Below are positions 1 to 7,811 of a stretch of DNA of 64,000 bases, piece by piece. Origin of the DNA: an uncultured Thermoproteales archaeon (GTDB lineage: Archaea > Thermoproteota > Thermoprotei > Thermoproteales > Thermoproteaceae). The notes below the pieces were generated by a model, which ran no database searches, was not told the origin of the DNA, and saw only the letters and a list, made by a program, of their open reading frames with translations. Numbering within the stretch: the stretch's first letter is position 1; the number at the start of each line of letters is the position of its first letter. The stretch is from positions 1 to 64,000 of the forward strand of contig CALJAK010000012.1 of the NCBI GenBank assembly GCA_938027595.1, in the 5' to 3' direction. The translations under genes were made by a program, and so were the position numbers.

Positions 1-288
1 GTCGGTAGGTTGGTAGTGAAACTCTTGGGTAGAGAAGCTGGGAGGAAAGCCGTGGTGGTGGACGTAGTTGACTCGAATTATGTAGTTATCACTGGTCCTT
101 TTGCGGGGGTAAGGCGGAGGCGTGTTAACATTAACCACATAGAGCCCATCGACAAGAAAATAGAGATAAGACGTGGGGCTTCCGACGAGGAAGTTCGTCA
201 AGCTATCGAAGCCGCCGGCTTAGTGGAGTTCATGCGGGAGAGAGTAAAGCCGCAGGTGTTTGGAATTACCAAAAGTGAAGTGCAGTAG
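1..288 (+). CDS. rpl14e: 50S ribosomal protein L14e (5' end outside window)
   Basis: Ribosomal protein of the archaeal/eukaryotic L14e family, a KOW/SH3-like large-subunit protein. The reading frame is open from base 1 (codons for V-G-R precede the TTG at 10), and family members normally begin with about ten more residues (Val-x-x-Gly-Arg). I therefore treat it as truncated by the window edge rather than starting at base 10. Visible hallmarks are the Gly-Arg-Glu-Ala-Gly-Arg-Lys segment, the ITGP turn and the basic RRRRVN stretch that contacts rRNA. The 3' end overlaps cbf5, consistent with a translation/ribosome-biogenesis operon. Family identity is confident; the true start is not visible. 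Confidence 0.9.
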   Translation, partial: VGRLVVKLLGREAGRKAVVVDVVDSNYVVITGPFAGVRRRRVNINHIEPIDKKIEIRRGASDEEVRQAIEAAGLVEFMRERVKPQVFGITKSEVQ

Positions 289-1267
289 GGAGGTTTTTGT
301 AAAATTTCAAGAGTCTACGAATCCCCAGTGGGGGAAGCCTCCGCGGGAGAGGAGTCCAGAGGAGGCCATAAAGTATTCCATAGTTATTGTCGACAAGCCC
401 AGGGGGCCTAGTAGTCACGAGGTGGCTGCTTGGGTTAGGAAAATTCTGAATGTGGACAGAGCTGGCCACGCGGGGACGTTGGATCCCAAGGTGTCTGGAG
501 TTCTGCCAGTGGCGGTGGCTGAGGGCACTAAGGCGTTGATGGCGCTTTCGCGGGCGGACAAGACTTACGTGGCGGTGGCTAAGTTTCACGGAGATGTAGA
601 CGTGGAGAAGTTGAGGGCGGTTCTGGGGGAGATGGAGGGTGTCATATATCAAAAACCGCCGCTGCGATCGGCGGTGAAGAGGCAGTTGAGGACGCGTCGG
701 GTTTACTCTCTGGAGCTTCTGGAGGTTGAGGGGCGCTACGCCGTTTTGAAGATGCATGTGGAGGCTGGGACGTATGTGAGGAAGATAATTCACGACGTGG
801 GGGAAATCCTCGGCGTTGGGGCAAACATGAGAGAGTTGAGGAGAGTCGCCGTGGCGTGTTTTACAGAAGACGAGGCGGTCACGCTGCAGGACTTGGCTGA
901 CGCCTACTTACTCTGGCGGAGGTATGGAGACGACGCTTACCTAAGGCGGGTGGTGCTGCCGGTGGAGGAGGTGGCTAGACATTTGGCTAAGATTTGGGTT
1001 AGAGACAGCGCGGTGGATGCTTTGTGTAACGGCGCTCCGCTGGCGGCGCCTGGAGTAGCTAAGTTTGAACACCCCTTCGCGAGGGGCGAGTTAGTGGCTC
1101 TCTTCACGTTGAAGGGCGAGTTGGTGGGGTTGGGCAGAGCGTTGGTAGACAGCAGCGAAGTCGGCAAGTTGGAGCGGGGGTTGGTGGCGCGGGTAGATAG
1201 AGTAATCATGCCGAGGGGGACGTATCCACCGATGTGGAGGCGGAGCGGCAAAAGTTTAAAATTCTAA
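260..1267 (+). CDS. cbf5: Cbf5/TruB-type tRNA-rRNA pseudouridine synthase
   Basis: Catalytic pseudouridine synthase of the archaeal H/ACA RNP, which also acts on tRNA U55. The TruB domain spans roughly residues 40-215, with the catalytic aspartate in [10 protein letters not shown] near residue 75 and the conserved [11 protein letters not shown] motif near 170. A PUA domain that binds the H/ACA ACA box follows at about 245-325 (ending near [10 protein letters not shown]). Length 335 aa is normal for the family. The first codon is TTG at 260, inside the end of rpl14e (29-nt overlap); GTG at 275 is an equally plausible start. Co-transcription with rpl14e is likely. Confidence 0.95.
   Translation: MELPKVKCSREVFVKFQESTNPQWGKPPRERSPEEAIKYSIVIVDKPRGPSSHEVAAWVRKILNVDRAGHAGTLDPKVSGVLPVAVAEGTKALMALSRADKTYVAVAKFHGDVDVEKLRAVLGEMEGVIYQKPPLRSAVKRQLRTRRVYSLELLEVEGRYAVLKMHVEAGTYVRKIIHDVGEILGVGANMRELRRVAVACFTEDEAVTLQDLADAYLLWRRYGDDAYLRRVVLPVEEVARHLAKIWVRDSAVDALCNGAPLAAPGVAKFEHPFARGELVALFTLKGELVGLGRALVDSSEVGKLERGLVARVDRVIMPRGTYPPMWRRSGKSLKF
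1254..1263 (+). promoter_or_regulatory. TATA box for the DUF211 gene
   Basis: An AT-rich element (gtttaaaatt) at the end of cbf5, centred about 24 bp before GTG 1282. This spacing recurs throughout the window and points to a leaderless transcript starting at that GTG rather than at the upstream ATG at 1234. Confidence 0.5.
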
Positions 1268-1281
1268 AAAGTGAGAGAGTT

Positions 1282-1575
1282 GTGGGGCAACGTACTCCCA
1301 TAAGGCGTCTCGTGATAGACGCCGCAATTCCCACTAAGGGCATTACGATTGTGGACGTGGCTAAAGAGCTCTACAAAGCCGAGGGAGTCAAAGCGGTGCG
1401 CGTGACTGTGGACGACGTAGATGTGGAGGTGTTGGGTCTCGCCATTGTGGTGGAGGGGGTGGACATAGCTTATGAAGACATTGAGGAAGCTCTGGAGAGA
1501 GTTGGCGGCGTGGTGCATTCAATAGACGAGGTAGTGGTGGGTGAATATACGCCGGAGGCTGGCGCAACTACGTGA
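1282..1575 (+). CDS. DUF211 family protein
   Basis: A 97-aa member of the archaeal DUF211 family: compact ferredoxin-like alpha-beta proteins found widely in archaea, proposed to bind metal ions; function unsettled. The family pattern is clear: IRRLVIDAAIP at the N-terminus, VDVAKELYKAEGVKAV in the middle, and the C-terminal GGVVHSIDEVVVG. I chose GTG 1282 because a TATA-like element lies 24 bp upstream and because the extra residues encoded from ATG 1234 do not match the family. The stop overlaps the next gene's GTG (GTGA). The VIT-like membrane protein downstream suggests, but does not show, a role in metal handling. Confidence 0.8.
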   Translation: MGQRTPIRRLVIDAAIPTKGITIVDVAKELYKAEGVKAVRVTVDDVDVEVLGLAIVVEGVDIAYEDIEEALERVGGVVHSIDEVVVGEYTPEAGATT

Positions 1576-2069
1576 GGTACTTAGTCCTCGGCGCCATAGA
1601 TGGATTAATCACCGCCGGAACTATCTCGGCAGCTCTACTCTTCAGGGGGGGAAGGATGGAGCTGGAGTTAGCTCTCTCGATAGCTGTAATAGTGGCGACT
1701 ATAAACGCTCTCACTGTTATGGTGGCTGAATTTTCGCAACAACTCCGGGAGGTTAGGGAGGTTTCTTACAAACTCTCTCTGCGTGAGGAGAGACTCCAGT
1801 GGACTCTCTTGCACACTCGGGCGGTTTACGCCTCGGCTAAGTCGGCTTTGTTGAACTTCATAGCGTCGTTGCTTGGGGCCTCCACGATTTTGTTAGCGGC
1901 GGTGTTTCATCCAGACGCCGTGATTCCAGCCGCCGTGGTCACTATTCTCGTGGCTAGTTTCGTGACGTCGCGTGAGTCTTTGGTAGAGTTCCTCCAGTTT
2001 GCGGCCATGGTGGCTCTGGCGGTGGCTGTGGGGGTAGCGGTGGGTTTGGCGTTTCCAATAATAACTTAA
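1572..2069 (+). CDS. Small VIT1/CCC1-like integral membrane protein
   Basis: A 165-aa membrane protein with hydrophobic segments near residues 1-25, 33-52, 92-112, 116-130 and 140-163. The N-terminal LGAIDGLITAGTISAAL resembles the start of the VIT1/CCC1 iron/manganese transporter family, and the long charged linker between the second and third segments is also like that family. Translationally coupled to the DUF211 gene by a GTGA overlap. Transport of a divalent metal is an inference from weak similarity; it could be an unrelated small membrane protein. Confidence 0.6.
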   Translation: MRYLVLGAIDGLITAGTISAALLFRGGRMELELALSIAVIVATINALTVMVAEFSQQLREVREVSYKLSLREERLQWTLLHTRAVYASAKSALLNFIASLLGASTILLAAVFHPDAVIPAAVVTILVASFVTSRESLVEFLQFAAMVALAVAVGVAVGLAFPIIT

Positions 2070-2088
2070 ATAGTGTGTAGATAGATAA

Positions 2089-2541
2089 GTGGCTACGTTA
2101 CCGGTAGAGTACTTGAGGACTGCCAGATTGTTTAGAGAGAAGTTGGGAGATGTAGAGATAATCTCTTTTGAGGTGCCTACACATAAATACTTCTCTAGAA
2201 ACGAAGTGCCTTACTTAGCCACCGCGTTAGACGTAGACTTGAGGAAATTGGAGAACTTAATTTCAGACATGAGATACGGCAGGGTGGTGGTGGAGAAGCT
2301 CTGGGCGTACAGACTAGACTCCACGTTGCTGGAGAAGAGAGTGCTCCTACCGGACTTAATCAGTAACCAAGTGGGTGGCGAGGTGGAGGAGTACGAGGAT
2401 TACAAATTGTTGAAGATAGACATCGCCTCGGTGAGGGAGTACGTTAGGGTGTATGTAAAGAAGCGGCAGAGCTACAGAGAGGTGACTATCTACAGAAAGC
2501 CGCCGCATCCGGCTTTAGTTAGATACATAGCGTATGTATAG
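2089..2541 (+). CDS. Conserved hypothetical protein, 150 aa
   Basis: Soluble 150-aa protein rich in charged residues, with alternating helical (YLRTARLFREKLG) and beta (VREYVRVYVKKR) segments. I do not recognise the family. The start is GTG 2089, preceded about 23 bp upstream by a TATA-like acttaaata. It overlaps the following oxidoreductase by 8 nt and is probably co-transcribed with it. No transmembrane segments, cysteine clusters or nucleotide-binding motifs are visible. Confidence 0.65.
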   Translation: MATLPVEYLRTARLFREKLGDVEIISFEVPTHKYFSRNEVPYLATALDVDLRKLENLISDMRYGRVVVEKLWAYRLDSTLLEKRVLLPDLISNQVGGEVEEYEDYKLLKIDIASVREYVRVYVKKRQSYREVTIYRKPPHPALVRYIAYV

Positions 2542-3469
2542 ACTGGCGGTGGTGGGCATCGGGGGTTGGGGAAAGAACCACTTGCGGGTAGCTGCCCAAC
2601 TCGCCGGCGAGGGGCTGGTGGGGGAGGTGTACGCAGTGGACGTGGACTTGGGCAAGCTTAAGTGGGCTGAGAGAGTGTATAGAGCGACTCCCGTGCAGGG
2701 TGTGGAGAGAGCTGCCGACCTTGACGTAGATGCCGCCATCGTCGCCACACCCACGGCGCTGCATCTACAACATGCCGCCATCTTCTTGTCTAGAGGCATA
2801 CCGACGTTGGTAGAGAAGCCCCCAGCCCCCACTCTAGAGGAGACTTACCGCTTGCTAGACGTGGCTGGCCGCACTTTGGTAACTACAGGCTTTTTATTGA
2901 GGTTCCACAGTGGGGTTAGGTACGTCAGAGAGAATTTGGGCAAGTTGGGGCGCGTCCTCACGATCTATGGGAAGAGGACTTCCAAGAGGCCTGTCAGACT
3001 CGGCGACGTGGGGGTAGTGAAAGACCTAGCCATACATGACGTGGATTTGGCGACGTACATAACTGGACTTAGGGCGGTGTCGATACGTGCCCACGGCGGT
3101 TCTACAGTGGGCGGTTTGGAGGATTACGTCCAGATATTTTCTCTATATGGCGACGTCTCTGCAGTGTACGAAGCCAATTGGCTAACTCCCTACAGATTTA
3201 GGAAATTCGAAGTGACGGGCGGCGGTGGGATATTCGCCATAGATTTCTCCACAGACGAGGTTTTTTACTACGGCGAGGAGGGGGCCCAGAGACCCAGGTT
3301 GGAAGTGGTGGAGCCTCTCTTGCTGCAAGATAGAGAGTTTCTAAAAGCGGCGTGGGGGGGCGGGGGGGACGTAGTGTCTAGAGAAGACATGGTGTACGCC
3401 ATGAAGTTCTGCGAAGCGGCGTTGGCTTCGCTCAAGAGTGGGAGAGTGACCCACCTAGACGAGACGTAA
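2534..3469 (+). CDS. Gfo/Idh/MocA-family NAD(P)-dependent oxidoreductase
   Basis: A 311-aa oxidoreductase of the glucose-fructose oxidoreductase/inositol dehydrogenase family. The Rossmann motif VVGIGGWGKNH is at residues 6-16, the family VEKP signature (catalytic Lys) is near residue 94, and IHDVDL with the putative catalytic His is near 170. Substrate cannot be told; in archaea such enzymes act on sugars or sugar nucleotides. The 3' half contains two separate runs of seven G (3354-3360 and 3362-3368) encoding a Gly-rich loop, and the frame stays open across them. Overlaps the preceding gene by 8 nt. Confidence 0.85.
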   Translation: MYRLAVVGIGGWGKNHLRVAAQLAGEGLVGEVYAVDVDLGKLKWAERVYRATPVQGVERAADLDVDAAIVATPTALHLQHAAIFLSRGIPTLVEKPPAPTLEETYRLLDVAGRTLVTTGFLLRFHSGVRYVRENLGKLGRVLTIYGKRTSKRPVRLGDVGVVKDLAIHDVDLATYITGLRAVSIRAHGGSTVGGLEDYVQIFSLYGDVSAVYEANWLTPYRFRKFEVTGGGGIFAIDFSTDEVFYYGEEGAQRPRLEVVEPLLLQDREFLKAAWGGGGDVVSREDMVYAMKFCEAALASLKSGRVTHLDET

Positions 3470-3518
3470 ACTTGTCAATTTACACATTGGCTTTTTTCGG
3501 AGAGAAATTGCCTTATGT

Positions 3519-4034
3519 ATGAAACGCGGCGAGGAGTTGACTATAGACGAGGTGGAGGGGGCGGACTTCGGGGAGGACTTCCAAATTGCCGTGGTTAGAG
3601 TCAAGTCTGGCGACAATGTCTACATTGCAGGTCCGCCGGGCAGTGGGAAGACCACCATGCTTAGGAAGATAGGTCTCTACATGTCGAAATTGGGGGTGGG
3701 TAATCTCTACGTGAAGTTAGAGTGGGTGAAGTACGGGTGGGGGTTGGTGGAGTATGTGGAGAAGATTTACGGCAAACCCACCGACGGGAAGTTGGTTTTG
3801 TTAGACGACGGCGAGTTGATTTGGAACTACGGTGGGGCCTACCGAAATTTGTTGAGAGATTTGGGGAGTAGGCAAGTGGTGGCTGCCTTTAGAGATATAT
3901 ATCTAGAGGCCGTGAGGGAAATGTTCGGCGAGGGTGTAGTCATTTATCTAAATACTAAACACACCGAGCCCGTGGTGAAGATTCCGCTTGGGTTCAACTT
4001 CTTGGGTTTAACTAAGGAAATAACAGTGATATAG
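3519..4034 (+). CDS. Small P-loop ATPase of unknown role
   Basis: A 171-aa nucleotide-binding protein with Walker A GPPGSGKT near residues 39-46 and a Walker B-like KLVLLDD near 91-97. It is too short for a full AAA+ module with a lid domain and has no DNA-binding domain I can recognise, so the function is unknown. Start is ATG 3519; an ATG at 3515 in another frame is not used. Its 3' end overlaps the convergent CPBP protease gene by 23 bp. Confidence 0.7.
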   Translation: MKRGEELTIDEVEGADFGEDFQIAVVRVKSGDNVYIAGPPGSGKTTMLRKIGLYMSKLGVGNLYVKLEWVKYGWGLVEYVEKIYGKPTDGKLVLLDDGELIWNYGGAYRNLLRDLGSRQVVAAFRDIYLEAVREMFGEGVVIYLNTKHTEPVVKIPLGFNFLGLTKEITVI

Positions 4035-4590
4035 AGGCGAGGAGGTTGTTCACGCTGTGTAGCGCCACGGCTGTTAAATAACCCCCCTTTCTATAGGCGT
4101 GCGTCAAGAGAAGGCCCATGGCGAAGTACACGTGTAGCGCTTGCGGTATGCCGTGGACAACTGCAAAAGCCAGCGAGTTCGCTAAATATCCGCCAAGTAC
4201 GCCTACCCTCTTCTCTAACTCTCCATAGAGAACAACTCGAAACAGCGCTTCCTCCACAAACGGCGCTAGAACAACTGCAGAAGTGAAGAGGTAAATTTCC
4301 CAATTTGGACACCCAGCGCTGAGTGTCTGTATCACCCGCCGCATGTACTCAACGTCGAAGGTGGGCCACGCCGTTTGGATAGCCCACAGCGCGGCGAAGC
4401 CAGCTAGAGACTTGGCGAAAACGCTTATTGAGAAGTACAGACGACGCCTGGCGTAGTAGACAATCGGCGTGAGTGTGAGGTAGGCGAGAGTTATCGACGC
4501 CGGTAGTTGGCAATGTGGAAGCCACAACATGGCTAACCCCATCGCGGTAAACATGACTGGCAGCGAGAGTGCTAGAACCGCCAGACGCAT
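4012..4590 (-). CDS. CPBP-family (CAAX/Abi-type) intramembrane metalloprotease
   Basis: A 192-aa polytopic membrane protein with the CPBP family motifs: EEALFR near residue 113 (paired glutamates and arginine), FAVVHG near 141 and HSVNN near 178; these histidines, glutamates and the asparagine form the metal/active site. Members act as type II CAAX prenyl endopeptidases or as bacteriocin-immunity-like proteases; the substrate in crenarchaea is unknown. ATG at 4590 faces the divergent gene at 4613 across only 22 bp. Confidence 0.85.
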   Translation of the reverse strand: MRLAVLALSLPVMFTAMGLAMLWLPHCQLPASITLAYLTLTPIVYYARRRLYFSISVFAKSLAGFAALWAIQTAWPTFDVEYMRRVIQTLSAGCPNWEIYLFTSAVVLAPFVEEALFRVVLYGELEKRVGVLGGYLANSLAFAVVHGIPQALHVYFAMGLLLTHAYRKGGYLTAVALHSVNNLLASISLLFP

Positions 4591-4610
4591 ATATATATCT
4601 GTTATATACT
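4591..4610. promoter_or_regulatory. Compact divergent promoter with two TATA-like elements
   Basis: The 22-bp gap between two divergent start codons consists of two adjacent TATA-like tracts (atatatat and ttatatac). Each lies just in front of the opposite gene's start codon and about 16-19 bp from the start of the gene it would serve, so the two promoters interlock. Confidence 0.5.
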
Positions 4611-4612
4611 TT

Positions 4613-5083
4613 ATGGAAGTTGAAGTAGCGGCGGCTGCAGTTGGGGGGAGGAGGTTCTACATCGATTTGACTAACTGGAGCGCAGTGGAGAAGAGCTACA
4701 GACCGTTCTTGGCGAACTCCGGTTGGCCCCCCGGCTTGACTACCTCCACGCTGGATATCTCTAGCTACGTCAGAGAGTTGGAAGAGGCGTATAGAGAAGC
4801 CACCGCCGCACTGCGCGAGAAGTACAACAAAACCGCCAAGTCACTATGGAGAATGTGGCTTAGGCTGATAGCGCCGGTGCCAGTGGAAGTGGAGACCCCC
4901 ACTTGGAGTTGGGAAGTGAAGACACATCTTGACGAAGTGCTGGGGGGAAAATTCGCCCCCCTCAGCGAAGTTAAGCATGGCGTAGTCGGCGTGGAAGTGA
5001 AAAACAGCGTTGTCCACGTGGGGGGCTCGCCGTCTGTGGGACACACTTACCTCTACCTAGCGGGGGCGTTGAAGAATCTTTAG
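4613..5083 (+). CDS. Hypothetical protein, 156 aa
   Basis: Unrecognised soluble 156-aa protein. A helical central part (ELEEAYREATAALREKYNK) is followed by a beta-rich C-terminal half (VEVETPTWSWEVK). Start ATG 4613 is preferred over the upstream in-frame ATG at 4529 because the latter lies inside the divergent protease gene and upstream of the promoter. It overlaps the convergent CinA-like gene by 27 bp at its 3' end. Confidence 0.6.
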   Translation: MEVEVAAAAVGGRRFYIDLTNWSAVEKSYRPFLANSGWPPGLTTSTLDISSYVRELEEAYREATAALREKYNKTAKSLWRMWLRLIAPVPVEVETPTWSWEVKTHLDEVLGGKFAPLSEVKHGVVGVEVKNSVVHVGGSPSVGHTYLYLAGALKNL

Positions 5084-5827
5084 CAACTCGGCGGCCGCCG
5101 CCTCCACCAACTCCTCTGCTTCTTCTCTCTTGAAAGCGCTGGCGTATATGTGTATTTGCAACACTGGAGCCCCCACCTCGGAACCCTTGGGGTGGCTCTT
5201 TACGTAAAGTCTGGGGTTCATTTTCATCACTTCTCTAATCGCCGGCGCCGCGTCGGCTTCCGGCACTCCCCTCACCTCCATCTCCCTCTCGGCGAAGTAA
5301 ACGGGGGGACCCCTAGACGCCAACAGAGACTCCACCTGTTGGAAAACCGCCTCCATCTCCCGGGGGACTCCCGGTAGTAAAACCGCCAGTTTGTCTCCAA
5401 GCCGATACAGAACACCCGGCGCCGTGCCCACTGGGTTCGGCAGCGGCGTAGCGCCGGGGGGCATCATAGCCATCTTCACCCGCTCCGCGGTCAACGGTTG
5501 GCCAGCCGCTTCGTACTTCTCCCGCACGCTCTCTAACGCCACTTGATTCACTACCGCCTCGACGCCCAACGCTCTGGCGAAAGCCAAGTTAGTGACGTCG
5601 TCGGGAGTGGGGCCAAGCCCCCCGGTGGATATGACCACGTCTGCCTTCGCCATGGCTTCTCTGAAAGCCTCCGCGATTTCTACCTCCTCGTCTGGAATCG
5701 CCACAATTCTCCTCACGGCGTAGCCCAAGTAAGTCAACCGCTTAGCGAGCCAAGCGGCGTTTGTGTTGGTCACTCTGCCTATGAGCAGCTCGTTGCCTAT
5801 AGACAAAATCCAAGCAGTGCCCTTCAC
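5057..5827 (-). CDS. CinA-type molybdopterin-binding domain protein (COG1058)
   Basis: A 256-aa protein of the CinA N-terminal (COG1058) family, with the MoaB/MogA-like fold. Signatures visible: SIGNELLIGRVTNTN at the N-terminus, STGGLGPTPDD near residue 68 and LLPGVPREME near 150. In bacteria the related protein is competence/damage-inducible and hydrolyses ADP-ribose or FAD-type substrates; the archaeal role is undefined. GTG start 5827 lies 8 nt after the stop of the EamA gene, so the two are probably one transcript. Confidence 0.85.
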   Translation of the reverse strand: MKGTAWILSIGNELLIGRVTNTNAAWLAKRLTYLGYAVRRIVAIPDEEVEIAEAFREAMAKADVVISTGGLGPTPDDVTNLAFARALGVEAVVNQVALESVREKYEAAGQPLTAERVKMAMMPPGATPLPNPVGTAPGVLYRLGDKLAVLLPGVPREMEAVFQQVESLLASRGPPVYFAEREMEVRGVPEADAAPAIREVMKMNPRLYVKSHPKGSEVGAPVLQIHIYASAFKREEAEELVEAAAAELLKILQRPR

Positions 5828-5835
5828 GGAGTTGT

Positions 5836-6699
5836 CTACTTCTGTATTTTAATTTCTTCCCAAATCACCATCGCCACGCCGGTTAGCGTGGCGGCGATGC
5901 CCACGGCCAGCAGTGGGACTTCTAGGGGGCCCAACTGCGTCCAGCCGGTGGGCACCTCGCCGAGGATTAATGCGGCCAGCAGAGTGGCTCCCACTGGCTC
6001 GCCCAGAGTGCTGGCGGCTATCGTGACCGCTCGGTATCTGCCCAGGAGGTAGTTGAAGATTGTGTGTCCCAACATCATGGGCACTGAAGCTATCAATAGA
6101 AACATGGCGAAGGTGTACATGTCGTAGTGGATGAGGTTGACGCCGGCCGCCGCCCCCACCGCCAGAGCCGTGAGTGCAGCTGTCCCATAGGCGACCACCA
6201 CGTAGCTCAGAGTACCCACGGCGGCTCTGGCTAGGCGGCCGAGAGTTAAGTAGCCGGCGAAAGACAACGCCCCCACGAGTGCTAAGAGGTTGCCCAGAAG
6301 CCCCCCGGGGGTCAGCGTCACAGTCACAGCGCCGGCGGTGGCTGTCAACACACCCACGGCAGTTTGTAAATTCACCCGCTCCCCCACGGCTCTGGAGAGA
6401 AACAACATGAATACCGGGTGTATGTTCACTAACGTCGTGCTGGCGGCTACGGTAGTTAAAAACAGCGAGGGGATCCAACTCAAGAAGTGGATAGCTAGCA
6501 ACACGCCGGCCGCGGTCGACATGACCAGAGCGCTGCCGCTCGGCATTTTAAACGGTCTCAACGCCGCCGTGGAGAGGACTATGAGCGTAGAGATGGCCAG
6601 CCGCCAGAAAGTTATGGCTATGGGGTCGGCTGGGGTTAGTCTTATGAGAATCGCAGCGCTGGAGATAGCCAACACACCCACCGCAATGAGCCAAATCAC
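5836..6699 (-). CDS. EamA/DMT-family transporter
   Basis: A 287-aa integral membrane protein with ten predicted helices arranged as two EamA repeats (about 1-130 and 140-285), including the typical FWRLAIS segment near residue 30 and GHTIFNYLLGRY near 215. Drug/metabolite exporter superfamily; substrate unknown. GTG start 6699 with a TATA element shared with the divergent peroxiredoxin gene. First gene of a likely two-gene unit with the CinA-like gene. Confidence 0.85.
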   Translation of the reverse strand: MIWLIAVGVLAISSAAILIRLTPADPIAITFWRLAISTLIVLSTAALRPFKMPSGSALVMSTAAGVLLAIHFLSWIPSLFLTTVAASTTLVNIHPVFMLFLSRAVGERVNLQTAVGVLTATAGAVTVTLTPGGLLGNLLALVGALSFAGYLTLGRLARAAVGTLSYVVVAYGTAALTALAVGAAAGVNLIHYDMYTFAMFLLIASVPMMLGHTIFNYLLGRYRAVTIAASTLGEPVGATLLAALILGEVPTGWTQLGPLEVPLLAVGIAATLTGVAMVIWEEIKIQK

Positions 6700-6716
6700 G
6701 GGAAGCCCGAGGAGAA

Positions 6717-6726
6717 TTTATATATA
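6717..6726. promoter_or_regulatory. Shared TATA box between EamA and peroxiredoxin genes
   Basis: One symmetric AT tract (tttatatata) lies about 20 bp from both divergent start codons (6699 on the minus strand, 6742 on the plus strand). No second element is present, so one TATA box probably serves both directions. Confidence 0.5.
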
Positions 6727-6741
6727 CAGCTCCGACTATCT

Positions 6742-7146
6742 ATGGATTTCCCAGACGTAGAACTCCCCTCTCACGACGGGCGTATGTTGTCGCCGGCTCG
6801 GGCGGCGAGAGCTGTAGTGTACTTCTTCCCAAAGGCCTTCACGCAGGGCTGCACTAGAGAGACAGTGAAGTTCAACCAAGAGTTGCAGAAATTCCGCGAG
6901 AGGGGGTATGAGGTTTTCGGCATTTCTACAGACAGCGTGGAGACTTTGAGGAAATTCGCCGAGAAGTACGGGGTGGGGTTCCCACTCCTCAGCGACAGGG
7001 GTGGGGCTCTAGCCGCGCGGTTGGGTATATTGAAGCGAACCGCCGAGAGAGTAACTTACATACTCCACAACGGCCGGGTGGTGAAAGTAATCAAGGGCTT
7101 GAAGCGGGCGGAGGATCACGTAGACGAAGCGCTGGCTTCCATATGA
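6742..7146 (+). CDS. Peroxiredoxin (BCP/AhpC-TSA type), 1-Cys
   Basis: A 134-aa thioredoxin-fold peroxidase. The peroxidatic cysteine sits in FTQGCTRET near residue 36, a variant of the usual TPGCTxE. It is the only cysteine in the protein, so the enzyme must use an external thiol as resolving partner. The segment EVFGISTDSVE matches the BCP pattern. ATG 6742 follows a TATA box. The stop overlaps the ATG of the TusA-like gene by 4 bp, making the small single-cysteine protein a candidate thiol partner (inference). Confidence 0.88.
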   Translation: MDFPDVELPSHDGRMLSPARAARAVVYFFPKAFTQGCTRETVKFNQELQKFRERGYEVFGISTDSVETLRKFAEKYGVGFPLLSDRGGALAARLGILKRTAERVTYILHNGRVVKVIKGLKRAEDHVDEALASI

Positions 7147-7394
7147 AGACTTACCACGTGAGGGGTCCCTGCCCAGAGCTCTCTACAGTGGTTATAAAAG
7201 CCTACGCCGAGGCGGGGGAGGGGGAAGTGGTAAAAATCGTGAGTCAATGGAGGTACGTGTTGAACGATTTGAAAAACGCCGCTGGCCAACTGGGGTTTGA
7301 AGTAGTTGAAGTGAGAGACCTCGGCAGCGAGGTGGAGGTTTTACTTAGAAAGTCAACACGAGGTCGGCCTCTTTCGCAAGCGCCAGGAAAGTAA
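7143..7394 (+). CDS. TusA/SirA-like sulfur-carrier protein
   Basis: An 83-aa protein with the TusA-like layout: an early single cysteine in RGPCPELST (residues 7-15) at the end of the first strand, then helix, two central strands and a helix (LGFEVVEVRD). In TusA proteins this cysteine carries a persulfide. Translationally coupled (ATGA) to the peroxiredoxin gene and convergent, with 50 bp overlap, with a DsrE-like gene, which supports a sulfur-trafficking context. The C-terminal dozen residues lie wholly in the overlap and look unstructured. Family call moderate. Confidence 0.6.
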   Translation: MKTYHVRGPCPELSTVVIKAYAEAGEGEVVKIVSQWRYVLNDLKNAAGQLGFEVVEVRDLGSEVEVLLRKSTRGRPLSQAPGK

Positions 7395-7734
7395 GTGAGC
7401 CAGCTATCTCCACCCCCTCCAACGGTTGGATACCCAGCAGTCTAGCCACCGGCTCGTCGATGTAGACCTTGACTCCAGAAGCTAGACACTCTCTCGCCAA
7501 TTCCTCAATCCGCCTCGCGCCGAGGCGCTTCAACTTCCACTTTATGTAAATTCCAGCTAGAGTGGGGAGGCCAATTAGCCTCAACTTGGGTCTCCGGCTG
7601 AATAAATAACCCCCCAGCCCCGTGGCGAAGAGGTGCACTTCGTAACCCATCGCTCTAGCTGTGAGTGCAACCACAAGCGCGTGGTACGCCCGGGAGAGGT
7701 CGTTGTCTGACAACATAACCACGGCTTTAGACAT
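7345..7734 (-). CDS. DsrE/DsrF-like protein
   Basis: A 129-aa protein with the DsrE-fold pattern: an N-terminal strand (KAVVMLSDND), helix, the strand GYEVHLFATGLG and near the C-terminus VKVYIDEPVARLLGI followed by a helix and a final strand. DsrE-family proteins pass persulfide sulfur, often together with TusA. The usual cysteine just before the late helix is missing here; the only cysteine is in RECLASG some eight residues upstream, so catalytic competence is uncertain. Start ATG 7734 has a TATA-like element about 23 bp upstream. Confidence 0.6.
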   Translation of the reverse strand: MSKAVVMLSDNDLSRAYHALVVALTARAMGYEVHLFATGLGGYLFSRRPKLRLIGLPTLAGIYIKWKLKRLGARRIEELARECLASGVKVYIDEPVARLLGIQPLEGVEIAGSLTFLALAKEADLVLTF

Positions 7735-7811
7735 ATAAACACCAAGTTAGGTTAATATAAGTGACGAGCCAATGCAGGCGGCGACGGGTGGCCGGTGACC
7801 TGCCGACTGAC

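Noticed and set aside
266-793. Long antisense frames opposite cbf5, MCM, Hel308 and the giant pilin-like gene
   Set aside because: They mirror strong sense genes with family motifs, are rich in Arg/Ser/Pro/His as expected of antisense frames, and lack promoters.
5849-6478. Long alternative frame within the EamA gene
   Set aside because: Contains many Gly/Arg/His codons from a shifted membrane-protein frame; the EamA frame has ten clear helices and a promoter.
7735-7811. Additional small gene between the DsrE-like gene and nth
   Set aside because: Only the TATA element of the DsrE-like gene and the 3' flank of nth are seen; no frame with a start and coding character.
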